A stretch of 64,000 bases of DNA, from NCBI GenBank assembly GCA_964452645.1, contig CAYVMO010000010.1, positions 1 to 64,000 on the forward strand. Reading direction: 5' to 3'. This document shows positions 9,903 to 17,773 of this stretch, one piece after another (the stretch's first letter is position 1; each line of letters begins with the position of its first letter). A program made the translations under genes and the position numbers. The stretch comes from CAYXTW01 sp964452645. GTDB lineage: Bacteria > Zixibacteria > MSB-5A5 > GN15 > PGXB01. The notes beneath the pieces were generated by a model. The model made no database searches. It worked only from the letters and a program-made list of their open reading frames with translations, and was not told the DNA's origin.

Positions 9903-10221
9903 AGGCTTATTATATCACATTGATTGCCAATCTTTTTAATTTTCCGGTCAAAAATATGGAATATAATATTTATCTGCAATTCCAAATCGCTATAAGATAG
10001 GAATCCGGTTAATCGGTTTTTTTAACGACCCGGCAGAGAAAGGAATTGAGGTCAGGGACAGACTTAACAGTCCACTTATGCACAGCGATAAGTATCAGCA
10101 AACCAACAACTTACTAAAGCCAAATTCCGACAAAAATATGTTGAAGTTTTGTGTTGCATATTCTGCAACATAATCGTATTATATTTGGTTGTTGTTGGTT
10201 TTATAACTTGAAGGGTCTTAA
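9903..10221. other. Divergent intergenic control region
   Basis: A 319-bp gap between the divergent metallophosphoesterase and sigma-54 activator genes. I see no coding potential. The right-hand end holds a TGTTGCA inverted repeat over a plausible promoter (listed separately). The centre has no recognisable RNA gene. Confidence 0.5.
10152..10182 (+). promoter_or_regulatory. Promoter with overlapping TGTTGCA operator upstream of the sigma-54 activator gene
   Basis: A perfect inverted repeat TGTTGCA-N5-TGCAACA lies at 10152-10170. It overlaps a possible sigma-70 promoter: TTGCAT (10154-10159), a 17-bp spacer and TATTAT (10177-10182), about 40 bp before the ATG at 10222. The same half-site recurs upstream of the redox operon at 11.6 kb, so the activator may bind both places and repress its own gene. 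The -35 match is only partial. Confidence 0.5.
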
Positions 10222-11574
10222 ATGGATGATACACCGGAAAGTCTGAAGTTTTTCAGGGTTATTCTCAGTTCTGTTGCCGATGGTGTCTTTACGGTTGACA
10301 GTGAACGGGTGATAACCAGTTTCAATCCGGCCGCTGAAAAGATTACCGGTATACCATCATCGAAGGCGGTCGGCAAACATTGCCAGGATGTCTTTCATTC
10401 GGATATTTGTGAGAATTGCCTGCTGCAGGAGACTCTGGAGACCGGATGTGAAGCCATCGATCGGCCGGTCAATATTATCAACAGCCAGGGCGAAAAAATA
10501 CCTATCAGTATATCAACGGCAGTGCTCAAGGATGATAATGGTTATATTCTTGGTGCCGTCGAGACTTTTCGAGATTTATCCGCCATTGAACATCTCCGAA
10601 AAGAACTCAGCCGCAATTATTCGCTGGAGGATATCATCTCCAAAAGCCCGGAGATGCATAAGCTGTTTGCCATCCTTCCCGATATTGCCGAAAGCGAGAG
10701 TACCGTTCTCATTCAGGGACCATCCGGCTCGGGTAAAGAACTATTTGCCAGAGCGATTCATAATTTATCTCCGAGAAAAGATGCCAAAAACGTCGTCATA
10801 AATTGCGGAACGCTGCCGGCTCAATTATTCGAATCGGAGCTTTTCGGGTATGTCAAAGGCGCTTTTACCGACGCCAAACAGGACAAACAGGGGAAACTGG
10901 CGGCGGCTGAAGGTGGGACAGTCTTTTTTGATGAAATCGGCGAATTGCCGCTTTCGACGCAGGTCAAACTTCTAAGATTACTTCAGGAGAGAGAATACGA
11001 ACCGCTGGGAAGTACAATGTCGGTCAGGGTTAATATCAGAGTAGTTGCGGCAACCAATAAGGATTTAAAAAATTTGGTGGCGCAGGCGAAATTCCGTGAT
11101 GACCTCTATTTCCGATTGGCCGTGGTCAAATTCGACCTGCCGCCCTTAGGTAAAAGAAAAGAAGATATACCTTATCTGGTTGACCATTTTATCCGACGCT
11201 TTAACGCCCGCACCGGTAAAAAAATAATCAGTGTCAGCCCGGAAGTGATGAACGCGCTGATGCGGCACGACTTTCCCGGCAATATCAGAGAGCTGGAAAA
11301 CATCATCGAACATGGTTTTGTCTTGTGCCGGGGAAGCATTATCCAGAAAGAGCATCTTCCGCCCGAACTGCTGCAGGCCGATATCGATAAGCGGGTTTCG
11401 TTACCGATTGAATCGAGCCCGATTACACGGTCGATCGGTGAACAAACCAGAATTCTGGCGGCGCTTAAAAATAACAATAATGCTATCAACCGAGCCGCGG
11501 CAGAATTGGGTATCCATCGGACAACGCTCTGGCGGAAAATCAGGCGATATGGCATCGATTTAAGCAGCATTTAA
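10222..11574 (+). CDS. PAS-containing sigma-54-dependent (NtrC-type) transcriptional activator
   Basis: A 450-residue bacterial enhancer-binding protein. Residues about 8-120 form a PAS sensory domain with a Cys-containing loop (KHCQDVFHSDICENC, about 52-66). The AAA+ domain follows: Walker A GPSGSGKE near 166, the sigma-54 contact loop GAFTDA near 213 (a common variant of GAFTGA), Walker B VFFDEIGE near 234, and arginine-finger region further on. A Fis-type helix-turn-helix ends the protein (AAAELGIHRTTLWRKIRRYG, about 425-445). There is no receiver domain, so it probably senses a small ligand or redox state through PAS. It directly precedes an operon with a near-consensus sigma-54 promoter and repeated TGTTGCA sites, its likely target. 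The start is set by the first in-frame ATG before the PAS domain. Confidence 0.95.
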   Translation: MDDTPESLKFFRVILSSVADGVFTVDSERVITSFNPAAEKITGIPSSKAVGKHCQDVFHSDICENCLLQETLETGCEAIDRPVNIINSQGEKIPISISTAVLKDDNGYILGAVETFRDLSAIEHLRKELSRNYSLEDIISKSPEMHKLFAILPDIAESESTVLIQGPSGSGKELFARAIHNLSPRKDAKNVVINCGTLPAQLFESELFGYVKGAFTDAKQDKQGKLAAAEGGTVFFDEIGELPLSTQVKLLRLLQEREYEPLGSTMSVRVNIRVVAATNKDLKNLVAQAKFRDDLYFRLAVVKFDLPPLGKRKEDIPYLVDHFIRRFNARTGKKIISVSPEVMNALMRHDFPGNIRELENIIEHGFVLCRGSIIQKEHLPPELLQADIDKRVSLPIESSPITRSIGEQTRILAALKNNNNAINRAAAELGIHRTTLWRKIRRYGIDLSSI

Positions 11575-11586
11575 GAACAATTTCCG

Positions 11587-11614
11587 ATGTTGCAAAATGA
11601 TGCTTTTGCAACAT
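11587..11614. promoter_or_regulatory. Inverted repeat, candidate enhancer (UAS) for the sigma-54 activator
   Basis: Perfect 11-bp arms ATGTTGCAAAA and TTTTGCAACAT are separated by six bases. The repeat is centred about 120 bp upstream of the sigma-54 promoter at 11718, the usual enhancer distance. It lies 12 bp after the activator stop and is followed by a T-rich stretch, so it could also act as a weak terminator. A further pair TGCAAC-N6-GTTGCA sits at 11627-11644, and the AT-rich DNA between (about 11650-11710) could bend. Confidence 0.6.
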
Positions 11615-11717
11615 ATTTTCTTATTATGCAACCATATTGTTGCAATTTGTGCATCAATGATTTAATAATATTTTTCTTTTCTGTTGTAATACAACGAAAT
11701 AACATAATGAAAACTAT

Positions 11718-11734
11718 TGGCATGGTTGTTGCAT
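11718..11734 (+). promoter_or_regulatory. Sigma-54 (-24/-12) promoter of the redox operon
   Basis: TGGCATG, four bases, then TTGCA: one mismatch to the TGGCACG-N4-TTGCW consensus. The invariant GG (11719-11720) and GC (11731-11732) are ten bases apart, as required. Transcription would start near 11744, only about five bases before the ATG at 11749. Confidence 0.75.
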
Positions 11735-11748
11735 TATAAGTTTGCAAC

Positions 11749-12501
11749 ATGAATGTTGCAATACCGAAGCTAAAGAATCTGGTCGCGCCCTGCTTTGAGG
11801 CGGCAAAACAATTCGAAATAATCGCCGTCGAAAAGGGGCATAAAGTTTCTTCTAAAACCGTCATTTGCGATGCGGGCGAGGGTTTTAAACGTGTCCGGCT
11901 TTTGCGATTGCATGATGTTACCGTTCTAATCTGTAATGGAATTAAAGGATTTTATCGCGACCAGCTTCTGGCGATGGGTCTGGAAGTTGTTCCCAACATC
12001 AATGACACCGTCGAGCAGGCGTTTACGCGCTATATAAACGGTGAATTGAGCGACAGCGAGGCGACGCAGTACGATTCCGAATGTACTTATGATGTATCGC
12101 ATAACGATCTGGTCAGCTGGGCGCGGGAATATTTCGAAACCAATGGCTACAGTGTCCTTTCCGGTCCGGGACGTGACTCCTTTCTGATAGATCTGATTGC
12201 CGAAATTAAATGCCCGCTGTGTAATAAAAACATCAGGGTTGCGGTCTGCTGCGGCGCCCAGACATATCGAACCGATCAGGAAATTAAGGAGTTTCACCAT
12301 TCGGCCCGGTCACAGTATAACGCCCGGGTTTATGTTTATCTCGAAAACCCGAAGATTGCCCGATGTTGCGACGAATACGGCATCGAGTTTATCGGTGCGG
12401 ATCGGGTCAATCTAAATCATCCGGGTTCGGGAGAATCAAAAATACCGATTCTTAGAAGAAAAATTGAGGGTCATGAAAAAGCCTTTATAACTCAGGAGTA
12501 A
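11749..12501 (+). CDS. NifX/NifB-like domain fused to a Cys-rich, restriction-endonuclease-like domain; function unknown
   Basis: A 250-residue protein, first in the sigma-54 operon. The N-terminal 100 residues look like the dinitrogenase iron-molybdenum cofactor (NifX/NifB C-terminal/YjdH-like) fold: MNVAIPKLKNLVAPCFEAAK, then FEII and a central TVLICNGIKG strand-turn. Residues about 125-225 (DLVSWAREYFETNGYSV, then FLIDLIAEIKCPLC) resemble the core of Mrr-type restriction-endonuclease-like domains, but the catalytic Q-x-K strand is replaced by VAVCCGAQ, so nuclease activity is doubtful. Cysteines CPLC, CC and CC could bind metal. The N-terminal motif requires the ATG at 11749; no Shine-Dalgarno precedes it, and the predicted transcript would be nearly leaderless. 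Both domain assignments are by eye. Confidence 0.75.
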   Translation: MNVAIPKLKNLVAPCFEAAKQFEIIAVEKGHKVSSKTVICDAGEGFKRVRLLRLHDVTVLICNGIKGFYRDQLLAMGLEVVPNINDTVEQAFTRYINGELSDSEATQYDSECTYDVSHNDLVSWAREYFETNGYSVLSGPGRDSFLIDLIAEIKCPLCNKNIRVAVCCGAQTYRTDQEIKEFHHSARSQYNARVYVYLENPKIARCCDEYGIEFIGADRVNLNHPGSGESKIPILRRKIEGHEKAFITQE

Positions 12502-12506
12502 AGTAG

Positions 12507-12563
12507 ATGAAATTAATTAATGATTCTGCCATTAATCCGCTTAAGAAATCGACGGAGTCTTAA
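12507..12563 (+). CDS. Possible 18-residue leader/coupling ORF
   Basis: An ATG at 12507 follows AGGAG (12494-12498) by eight bases and opens an 18-codon frame, MKLINDSAINPLKKSTES. Its TAA shares one base with the ATG of the next gene (TAATG at 12561-12565). It could couple translation between the two flanking genes. No homologue is recognised, and chance is possible. Confidence 0.3.
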   Translation: MKLINDSAINPLKKSTES

Positions 12564-14032
12564 TGAAAACAAAACGGATAAATCAGAAGGAACGAGAAAA
12601 GGCGTTTACTTCGCAAAGAAAACCGGATGTAATCGAAAAACAAAAATTGAACGTCCGCTATCATATCGAGGATTTTGATGTCAATGATCGGCCGCGTCGT
12701 TTTCTTGAGGCGTTTGCCGCAATTTTAAGGCATTCCAATTACCGTATGGCGCTCGATCATTTTATACGCATGAGTGCCAAGTGTTCACGATGCGCGACCA
12801 CCTGTCAGGTCTATCAGGCAACCGGTGATGTGAAAGATATTCCCTGTTATCGCTCGGAGTTGCTCCTCAGTGTCTATCGCCGTCATTTTACTCTGGGCGG
12901 GATGCTGAAAGGACGTTTGCTGGGTGGCGGTTATTTGACCGACGAAAAAATCCAGGAGATGGCGGAAAGCTTCTGGAATTGCACCGCCTGTCGGCGCTGT
13001 GCTCTGGAATGTCCTTCGGGCATCGATCATGGTTTGATAACTCACCTGGGACGGTATATCCTCAGCGAGTTAGGCATCTCGCCCCGCGCGCTGGTCGTAA
13101 GTACCCGTGAACAGCTCGAGGGTTCCACCGGAAATACTTCGGCGATTCCGGTTCCGGCACTGGTCGATACGCTGGAATTTCTTTCGGACGATATGCTCGA
13201 AGAAAAAGGTGTCGAAATCAAATTCCCGATGGATGTCGAAGGCGCCGAGTATGTTTTCTTCCCGGCCGTCAGTGACTTTTTGATGGAAGCGGAAACATTG
13301 ATGGGTATCGCGGCGGTTTTCACCGCCACCGGTGATTCCTGGACAACCGGCACCGGATACTACGACGGTATTAACTATGGGCTGTTTTACAGCGATCGGA
13401 TTCTGGAACGGGTCGTAAAGAAAATCGATGCCGAGACCAGAAGGTTGAAAGGCAAAAAAGTCCTTATCGGTGAATGTGGCCATGCCTCGCGCTCGGCCAA
13501 GTACTTCCTGCCGACGTACTGCGGCGGCAAAGATGCTTTCCCGGTTATAAATATTATGGAATATACTTACGATGTGTTGAAGGCGGGTCGCCTGAAACTC
13601 GACCCGAACGTGATTACCGAAAAGGTAGCGTACCATGACCCGTGCAATATCGCCCGACAGCGCTGGATAATCGAAAAACCGCGCGAAATATTGAAGTCAT
13701 TCTGCAAGAATTATGTCGAGATGACCCCCAATCGTGAAAACAATATCTGTTGCGGCGGTGGCGGCGGAACGGTGTCGATCGACGAGATTCGCCCCTACCG
13801 GACGACCATCGGCGGGAAGCTGAAGGCAGACCAGATTCGTCGATCCGGGTGCAAAATACTCGTTGCGCCCTGTGCCAACTGCAAAAAACAGCTTCGCGAA
13901 TTAGTCGAGGATCAAAAGATTGACTGCGAAGTGGTTGGATTGCATGATCTGATTTATAAGGCGATAATTTTCGATGACTCGTTGAAAGTAGATAAAAAGC
14001 CGGAGATGGAAATTTCGAAGGAGGATAAGTAA
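12563..14032 (+). CDS. HmcF/TmcB-like iron-sulfur subunit (two 4Fe-4S sites + CCG domains)
   Basis: A 489-residue predicted cytoplasmic Fe-S subunit of a membrane redox complex, related to HdrD/GlpC and to HmcF/TmcB of sulfate reducers. Two ferredoxin-type clusters are bound by CSRCATTCQVYQATGDVKDIPC-like spacing starting at residue 74 and by CTACRRCALECP at 140. The C-terminal half carries the cysteine-rich CCG signature twice: a divergent copy around GECGHASRSAKY (about 300) and a full copy NICCGGGGG near 395 followed by APCANCKK near 435. In HdrB-like proteins such domains bind a noncubane cluster and reduce disulfides. Ahead of the ATG is GGAG at 12554-12557. The next three genes supply the membrane, ferredoxin and cytochrome parts. 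The physiological cytoplasmic substrate is unknown. Confidence 0.88.
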   Translation: MKTKRINQKEREKAFTSQRKPDVIEKQKLNVRYHIEDFDVNDRPRRFLEAFAAILRHSNYRMALDHFIRMSAKCSRCATTCQVYQATGDVKDIPCYRSELLLSVYRRHFTLGGMLKGRLLGGGYLTDEKIQEMAESFWNCTACRRCALECPSGIDHGLITHLGRYILSELGISPRALVVSTREQLEGSTGNTSAIPVPALVDTLEFLSDDMLEEKGVEIKFPMDVEGAEYVFFPAVSDFLMEAETLMGIAAVFTATGDSWTTGTGYYDGINYGLFYSDRILERVVKKIDAETRRLKGKKVLIGECGHASRSAKYFLPTYCGGKDAFPVINIMEYTYDVLKAGRLKLDPNVITEKVAYHDPCNIARQRWIIEKPREILKSFCKNYVEMTPNRENNICCGGGGGTVSIDEIRPYRTTIGGKLKADQIRRSGCKILVAPCANCKKQLRELVEDQKIDCEVVGLHDLIYKAIIFDDSLKVDKKPEMEISKEDK

Positions 14033-14035
14033 TTT

Positions 14036-14740
14036 ATGGATGCACTTTTGGATTTTGCACGCGGACCTTTATTCCGATTCAGCATTATCATCATGATATT
14101 GGGTTTGGCGCGAATCCTCTTTCTGGATTTGTACAACGCCTGGAAAGCATATCGTAAGGCGGGCGATAAGACGATGCCGTGGAAGTTGATTATCATCCGC
14201 AGTCTGGAGTGGCTGGTTCCTGTCAAACGAATCGGGCATAACCGCCCCATATATTCAGTCTTCTCGATAATATTTCATATCGGATTGATACTGGTGCCGA
14301 TTTTTCTGCTGGCCCATGTTCAGCTCTGGAAAGATGGCCTGGGTATTTCCTGGCCGACACTTTCGTACAAAGTAGCTTACTGGCTGACGATAAGTACAAT
14401 TATCGCGGCTGTGGCTTTGATAATCGGACGTATATTCAACCGCTCGTCGAGTTTTCTCAGTCGCAAACAGGATTTTCTCTGGCCGATTCTTCTGCTGATC
14501 CCGTTTGTCACGGGATTTATCTGCGCCCACACCGGTGTCAGTCCGGGCAATTATCGCCTGTTCATGTTAATACATGTTTTCGCCGGTGATTTGATTTTTA
14601 TTTTAATACCGTTCACTAAAATCGCCCATTGTGTCCTTATGCCTCTGTCGCAGTTTATCTGCACGCTGGCCTGGAAATTTCCTCCCGAAACCGATGATGC
14701 CGTTTGCACGACGCTGAAAAAGAAAGGAGCGCCGGTATGA
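14036..14740 (+). CDS. HmcE/NarI-like cytochrome b membrane subunit
   Basis: A 234-residue polytopic inner-membrane protein of the nitrate-reductase-gamma/HmcE-like type, with about five hydrophobic segments. The first is near residues 10-30, others near 78-100, 115-135, 150-170 and 180-200. Histidines inside or next to membrane segments (IFHIGLILVPIF, LIHVFAGDL) are plausible b-haem ligands. Its partner is normally the CCG Fe-S subunit encoded three bases upstream, together moving electrons between the quinone pool and the cytoplasmic Fe-S protein. The stop overlaps the ATG of the following ferredoxin gene (ATGA), indicating tight operon organisation. Confidence 0.85.
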   Translation: MDALLDFARGPLFRFSIIIMILGLARILFLDLYNAWKAYRKAGDKTMPWKLIIIRSLEWLVPVKRIGHNRPIYSVFSIIFHIGLILVPIFLLAHVQLWKDGLGISWPTLSYKVAYWLTISTIIAAVALIIGRIFNRSSSFLSRKQDFLWPILLLIPFVTGFICAHTGVSPGNYRLFMLIHVFAGDLIFILIPFTKIAHCVLMPLSQFICTLAWKFPPETDDAVCTTLKKKGAPV

Positions 14741-15507
14741 GCAAAGCCATATTGACCGATATAACCAAATGCATCGGCTGTCTCAAATGCGTCTCCGCCT
14801 GCAAGGAAGTCAACGGGCTCCAATTTGACATCCCGCGAAAATGGCAGAAGGAGGACGGTTTGTCCGCCCGAAACTGGACTTCGATCATCCAAAAACCGGA
14901 CAAGCATTTTATTCGCAAACAGTGCCGACACTGCCTCGAACCGGCCTGCGCCATGGCCTGCCCGGTCGGCGCCCTGCATAAGACGGAACTGGGCGCGGTC
15001 ATCTATGACAGTGATAAATGCCTGGGGTGTCGGTACTGCATGATGGCTTGCCCGTACGGTATCCCGCGTTACGACTGGGATGAGCCGGTACCGTACATCC
15101 GCAAATGTATCTTATGTTACGATAGAATTAAAGACGGTCAGCAGCCGGCCTGTACCGAAATATGTCCCGAAAAGGCCACTATTTTCGGCGAACGCGACGA
15201 GTTAATCACACTGGCGCGTCAGCGGATTAAGGAAAACCCGGGTAAGTACATCGATAAAATCTGGGGCGAACATGAAATCGGCGGGACGTCGGTGCTGTAT
15301 CTGTCCGATATCGATCTCGGATTCCTGGCATATCAGGAAAATATGGGTTCGATACCGTTGCCGCAGACGACCAGTCCGGCGATGAAGGCAGTCCTGCCGG
15401 CGTTTGTCGGTATGGGCGGGGTCATGCTGGGGCTTAACTGGATAATTCGCCGCCGTATGGAACTTGGCAAAAAACAGGATGAACAAGAGGATGCGCCAAA
15501 TGAATAG
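14737..15507 (+). CDS. Four-cluster ferredoxin subunit (HmcB/NrfC-like) with C-terminal membrane anchor
   Basis: A 256-residue electron-transfer subunit. Sixteen cysteines fall into four 4Fe-4S motifs: CIGCLKCVSACKE, CRHCLEPACAMACP, CLGCRYCMMACP and the CILCYDR/ACTEICP set. These are typical of NrfC, DmsB and HmcB, which sit between a membrane NrfD subunit and a redox partner. Residues about 218-243 (LPAFVGMGGVMLGLNWII) form one hydrophobic anchor, then a basic tail. No Tat signal is present, so the side of the membrane is uncertain. The start is the ATG at 14737, which has AAAGGAG upstream and overlaps the preceding stop; a TTG 33 bases earlier is rejected. The end overlaps the next gene by eight bases. 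Confidence 0.9.
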   Translation: MSKAILTDITKCIGCLKCVSACKEVNGLQFDIPRKWQKEDGLSARNWTSIIQKPDKHFIRKQCRHCLEPACAMACPVGALHKTELGAVIYDSDKCLGCRYCMMACPYGIPRYDWDEPVPYIRKCILCYDRIKDGQQPACTEICPEKATIFGERDELITLARQRIKENPGKYIDKIWGEHEIGGTSVLYLSDIDLGFLAYQENMGSIPLPQTTSPAMKAVLPAFVGMGGVMLGLNWIIRRRMELGKKQDEQEDAPNE

Positions 15508-17368
15508 AGTACAAAACATCAAGCTGGTTTTATGGCTGATTACCGGTTTTGCGGCGGCGGTCGGGCTGCTGCGTTTTATATTCGGACTAGGTGTAACGAC
15601 CAATCTGAATGACATGACTCCCTGGGGATTCTGGATCAGTTTTGACGTCATGGCCGGCGTCGCTCTCGCCGCCGGCGGCTTTGTGATGACTGCCATCTTT
15701 TACATAATGAAGCGCGAGGAATTTCATCCGCTGGTTAAACCGGCGGTACTGACCGCGTTCCTCGGTTATCTGGCCGTCATATTCGGTTTGTTATTCGACC
15801 TCGGGCTGCCGTGGAATATATGGCACTTGATAATATACTGGAATCCTCATTCGCCGCTTTTTGAAGTCGGTTGGTGCGTGATGCTTTATACGGCGGTGCT
15901 GCTTCTCGAATTCAGCCCGGTCCCGCTGGAGAAATTCAGCCGCTACGCCAAAATCCGAAATTTCCTCATGAAATTCCGATTCCCCTTAGTCCTGTTGGGA
16001 ATAATGCTTTCCACTCTGCATCAATCTTCATTAGGCTCCCTTTTTCTTATTATGCCGTTCAAGTTGCATCCGCTGTGGTATTCGAAAATCATTCCGCTTC
16101 AATTTTTCATCTCGGCCATTGCCCTCGGTATAATGATGGTGGCCTTCGAAAGTTCGATAACACACTGGATGTACCGCCGAAAACCGGAAGTTAATCTGGT
16201 CGCCAAACTGGGGAAGGCGGCCGTCTGGGTGCTGACATTGTATTTCATCGTTAAAATGACCGACATTATCGTCTCCGGCAAGCTGGGGATGATTTTCAAC
16301 GGAACCCGGGAAAGCTATCTGTTTATTGCGGAGTTGTTGATTTCGGTAATAATTCCCGTTTTGATATTCGTCACGCCGCAGCTGAGATTTCGACCGGGCT
16401 GGCAGATGTTCGGTTCCTTTCTGGTCGTTTTCGGAATGGTCTTCAACCGTATCAACGTCGGCGGGCTGACCATGCTCAGCGTGACCGGTGATTCGTATGT
16501 TCCTTCCTGGACGGAAATTTCAATCAGTGTCGGTGTCGTTTCGACGGCGGCCCTGGTCTTTTTGTATGTTGTCGAAAAGTTCAATATCTGGGAAAAACCG
16601 CCGGAGAACCCGGAAGACAATCCTTATGCCGAAGCCTCCTTCGATTATTCGTCCCGCGTATGGCTGGGCGCTCCCCGTATCGCCGCCCTGACCAAATATT
16701 CGCTGGCCTTTATTTTAAGCTTCGCGCTCGGTATTGCCATAATGCCGCAGGGCCGGTTGCTGGGTAAAGGGGTCGAAGATGTGACAGTAAGGAAGGCCCG
16801 CGGTAATGATACGTTGTACATTGACGGTAACCATGACGGTTATGGTGTCACCTTTAACCATAAAATGCATATTGACAGCCTGGGTGCGAACACTTCCTGC
16901 ATCCGTTGTCATCATATGAGCATGCCGCTGGACAAAAGCAGCGGTTGCTGGGAATGCCATCGGAAAATGTACTCGGCGAGTGATGCATTTAACCATGACT
17001 GGCATGCTTCGCCCAATGGTGCCGATATCCAGTGCCGCAAGTGTCATACGGAAAACAAAAGCAGGGAGACATCGACCGCCAAGACCTGTACGGAATGCCA
17101 TAATGAGATGGCTTCCGACAGCTCTGCCCTGGTGGATAGTAAGTATATGGCAATGTCTTATACTGATGCCATGCATATGCTGTGTGTATCGTGTCATCAT
17201 GATAAGGCGGCCGAAAATCCGAAAAAAGTGGCTCTGGCCGAGTGTTCAACCTGCCACGAAACGGCTCCGCCGGAACATTTGCATGACCTGCTTAAATGGT
17301 ACGATAAACAACCGTCGTTCAACCGGGTTATTTTGCCCAAACTAAAAGCAAAAGAAGGTGCAATTTAG
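15500..17368 (+). CDS. NrfD/HmcC-like quinone-interacting membrane subunit fused to a six-haem c-type cytochrome
   Basis: A 622-residue protein. Residues 1-410 are an NrfD-type polytopic membrane domain with about ten hydrophobic helices, the quinol-interacting subunit in Hmc, Tmc, Qrc and Act complexes. A further helix (about 395-415) leads into a C-terminal multihaem cytochrome with six CxxCH motifs at about residues 467, 483, 512, 530, 562 and 582. Extra His residues (HKMHID, NHDWH, HH pairs) can serve as distal ligands. In Hmc and Qrc systems the cytochrome is normally a separate protein, so the fusion is notable. The start at 15500 has AAGAGG upstream and overlaps the ferredoxin stop; TTG and ATG candidates further upstream are less likely. 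Expected role: electron exchange between periplasmic haems and the quinone/Fe-S subunits. Confidence 0.9.
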   Translation: MNRVQNIKLVLWLITGFAAAVGLLRFIFGLGVTTNLNDMTPWGFWISFDVMAGVALAAGGFVMTAIFYIMKREEFHPLVKPAVLTAFLGYLAVIFGLLFDLGLPWNIWHLIIYWNPHSPLFEVGWCVMLYTAVLLLEFSPVPLEKFSRYAKIRNFLMKFRFPLVLLGIMLSTLHQSSLGSLFLIMPFKLHPLWYSKIIPLQFFISAIALGIMMVAFESSITHWMYRRKPEVNLVAKLGKAAVWVLTLYFIVKMTDIIVSGKLGMIFNGTRESYLFIAELLISVIIPVLIFVTPQLRFRPGWQMFGSFLVVFGMVFNRINVGGLTMLSVTGDSYVPSWTEISISVGVVSTAALVFLYVVEKFNIWEKPPENPEDNPYAEASFDYSSRVWLGAPRIAALTKYSLAFILSFALGIAIMPQGRLLGKGVEDVTVRKARGNDTLYIDGNHDGYGVTFNHKMHIDSLGANTSCIRCHHMSMPLDKSSGCWECHRKMYSASDAFNHDWHASPNGADIQCRKCHTENKSRETSTAKTCTECHNEMASDSSALVDSKYMAMSYTDAMHMLCVSCHHDKAAENPKKVALAECSTCHETAPPEHLHDLLKWYDKQPSFNRVILPKLKAKEGAI

Positions 17369-17377
17369 GACGGACCG

Positions 17378-17773
17378 ATGAGTAAAAAGGTACTTATAAT
17401 CGATGACGAGCCGGATGTAATTGCGTACTTGTCGGCAGTTTTGAAATCGTACGATTATCTTCCGTACGCCGTCGATAATGCTATTTCGGCGATGGAAAAG
17501 GTCGAGGAAATAAAGCCCGATCTGATCTGCCTGGATATAATGATGCCGCGCGAAACCGGGATCACGTTCTACACGCGATTGAAACAGGATAGTACCTACA
17601 AAGATATTCCGGTTGTGATCGTGAGCGGTGCCGTAACCGAGGCGGACTTCGATATATATGACTTCGTGGACGACAAATCGATTCCGCCGCCGGATTGTTA
17701 TGTCGAGAAACCGATCAATGTCGACAAATTTATTCAGACAATCGAAAAATTCGTACCACAGGAGCGACGTTAA
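17378..17773 (+). CDS. Single-domain response regulator
   Basis: A 131-residue receiver domain with no output domain. The acidic pair is in IIDDEPDV near residues 6-12, the phospho-acceptor Asp in LICLDIMMP near 52, the Thr/Ser position in VIVSGA, and the conserved Lys in YVEKPIN near 109. It starts nine bases after the redox-complex subunit, and its stop is directly followed by the kinase ATG, so all are probably on one mRNA. It is a phosphorelay partner or CheY-like output for the kinase next door. Confidence 0.93.
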   Translation: MSKKVLIIDDEPDVIAYLSAVLKSYDYLPYAVDNAISAMEKVEEIKPDLICLDIMMPRETGITFYTRLKQDSTYKDIPVVIVSGAVTEADFDIYDFVDDKSIPPPDCYVEKPINVDKFIQTIEKFVPQERR

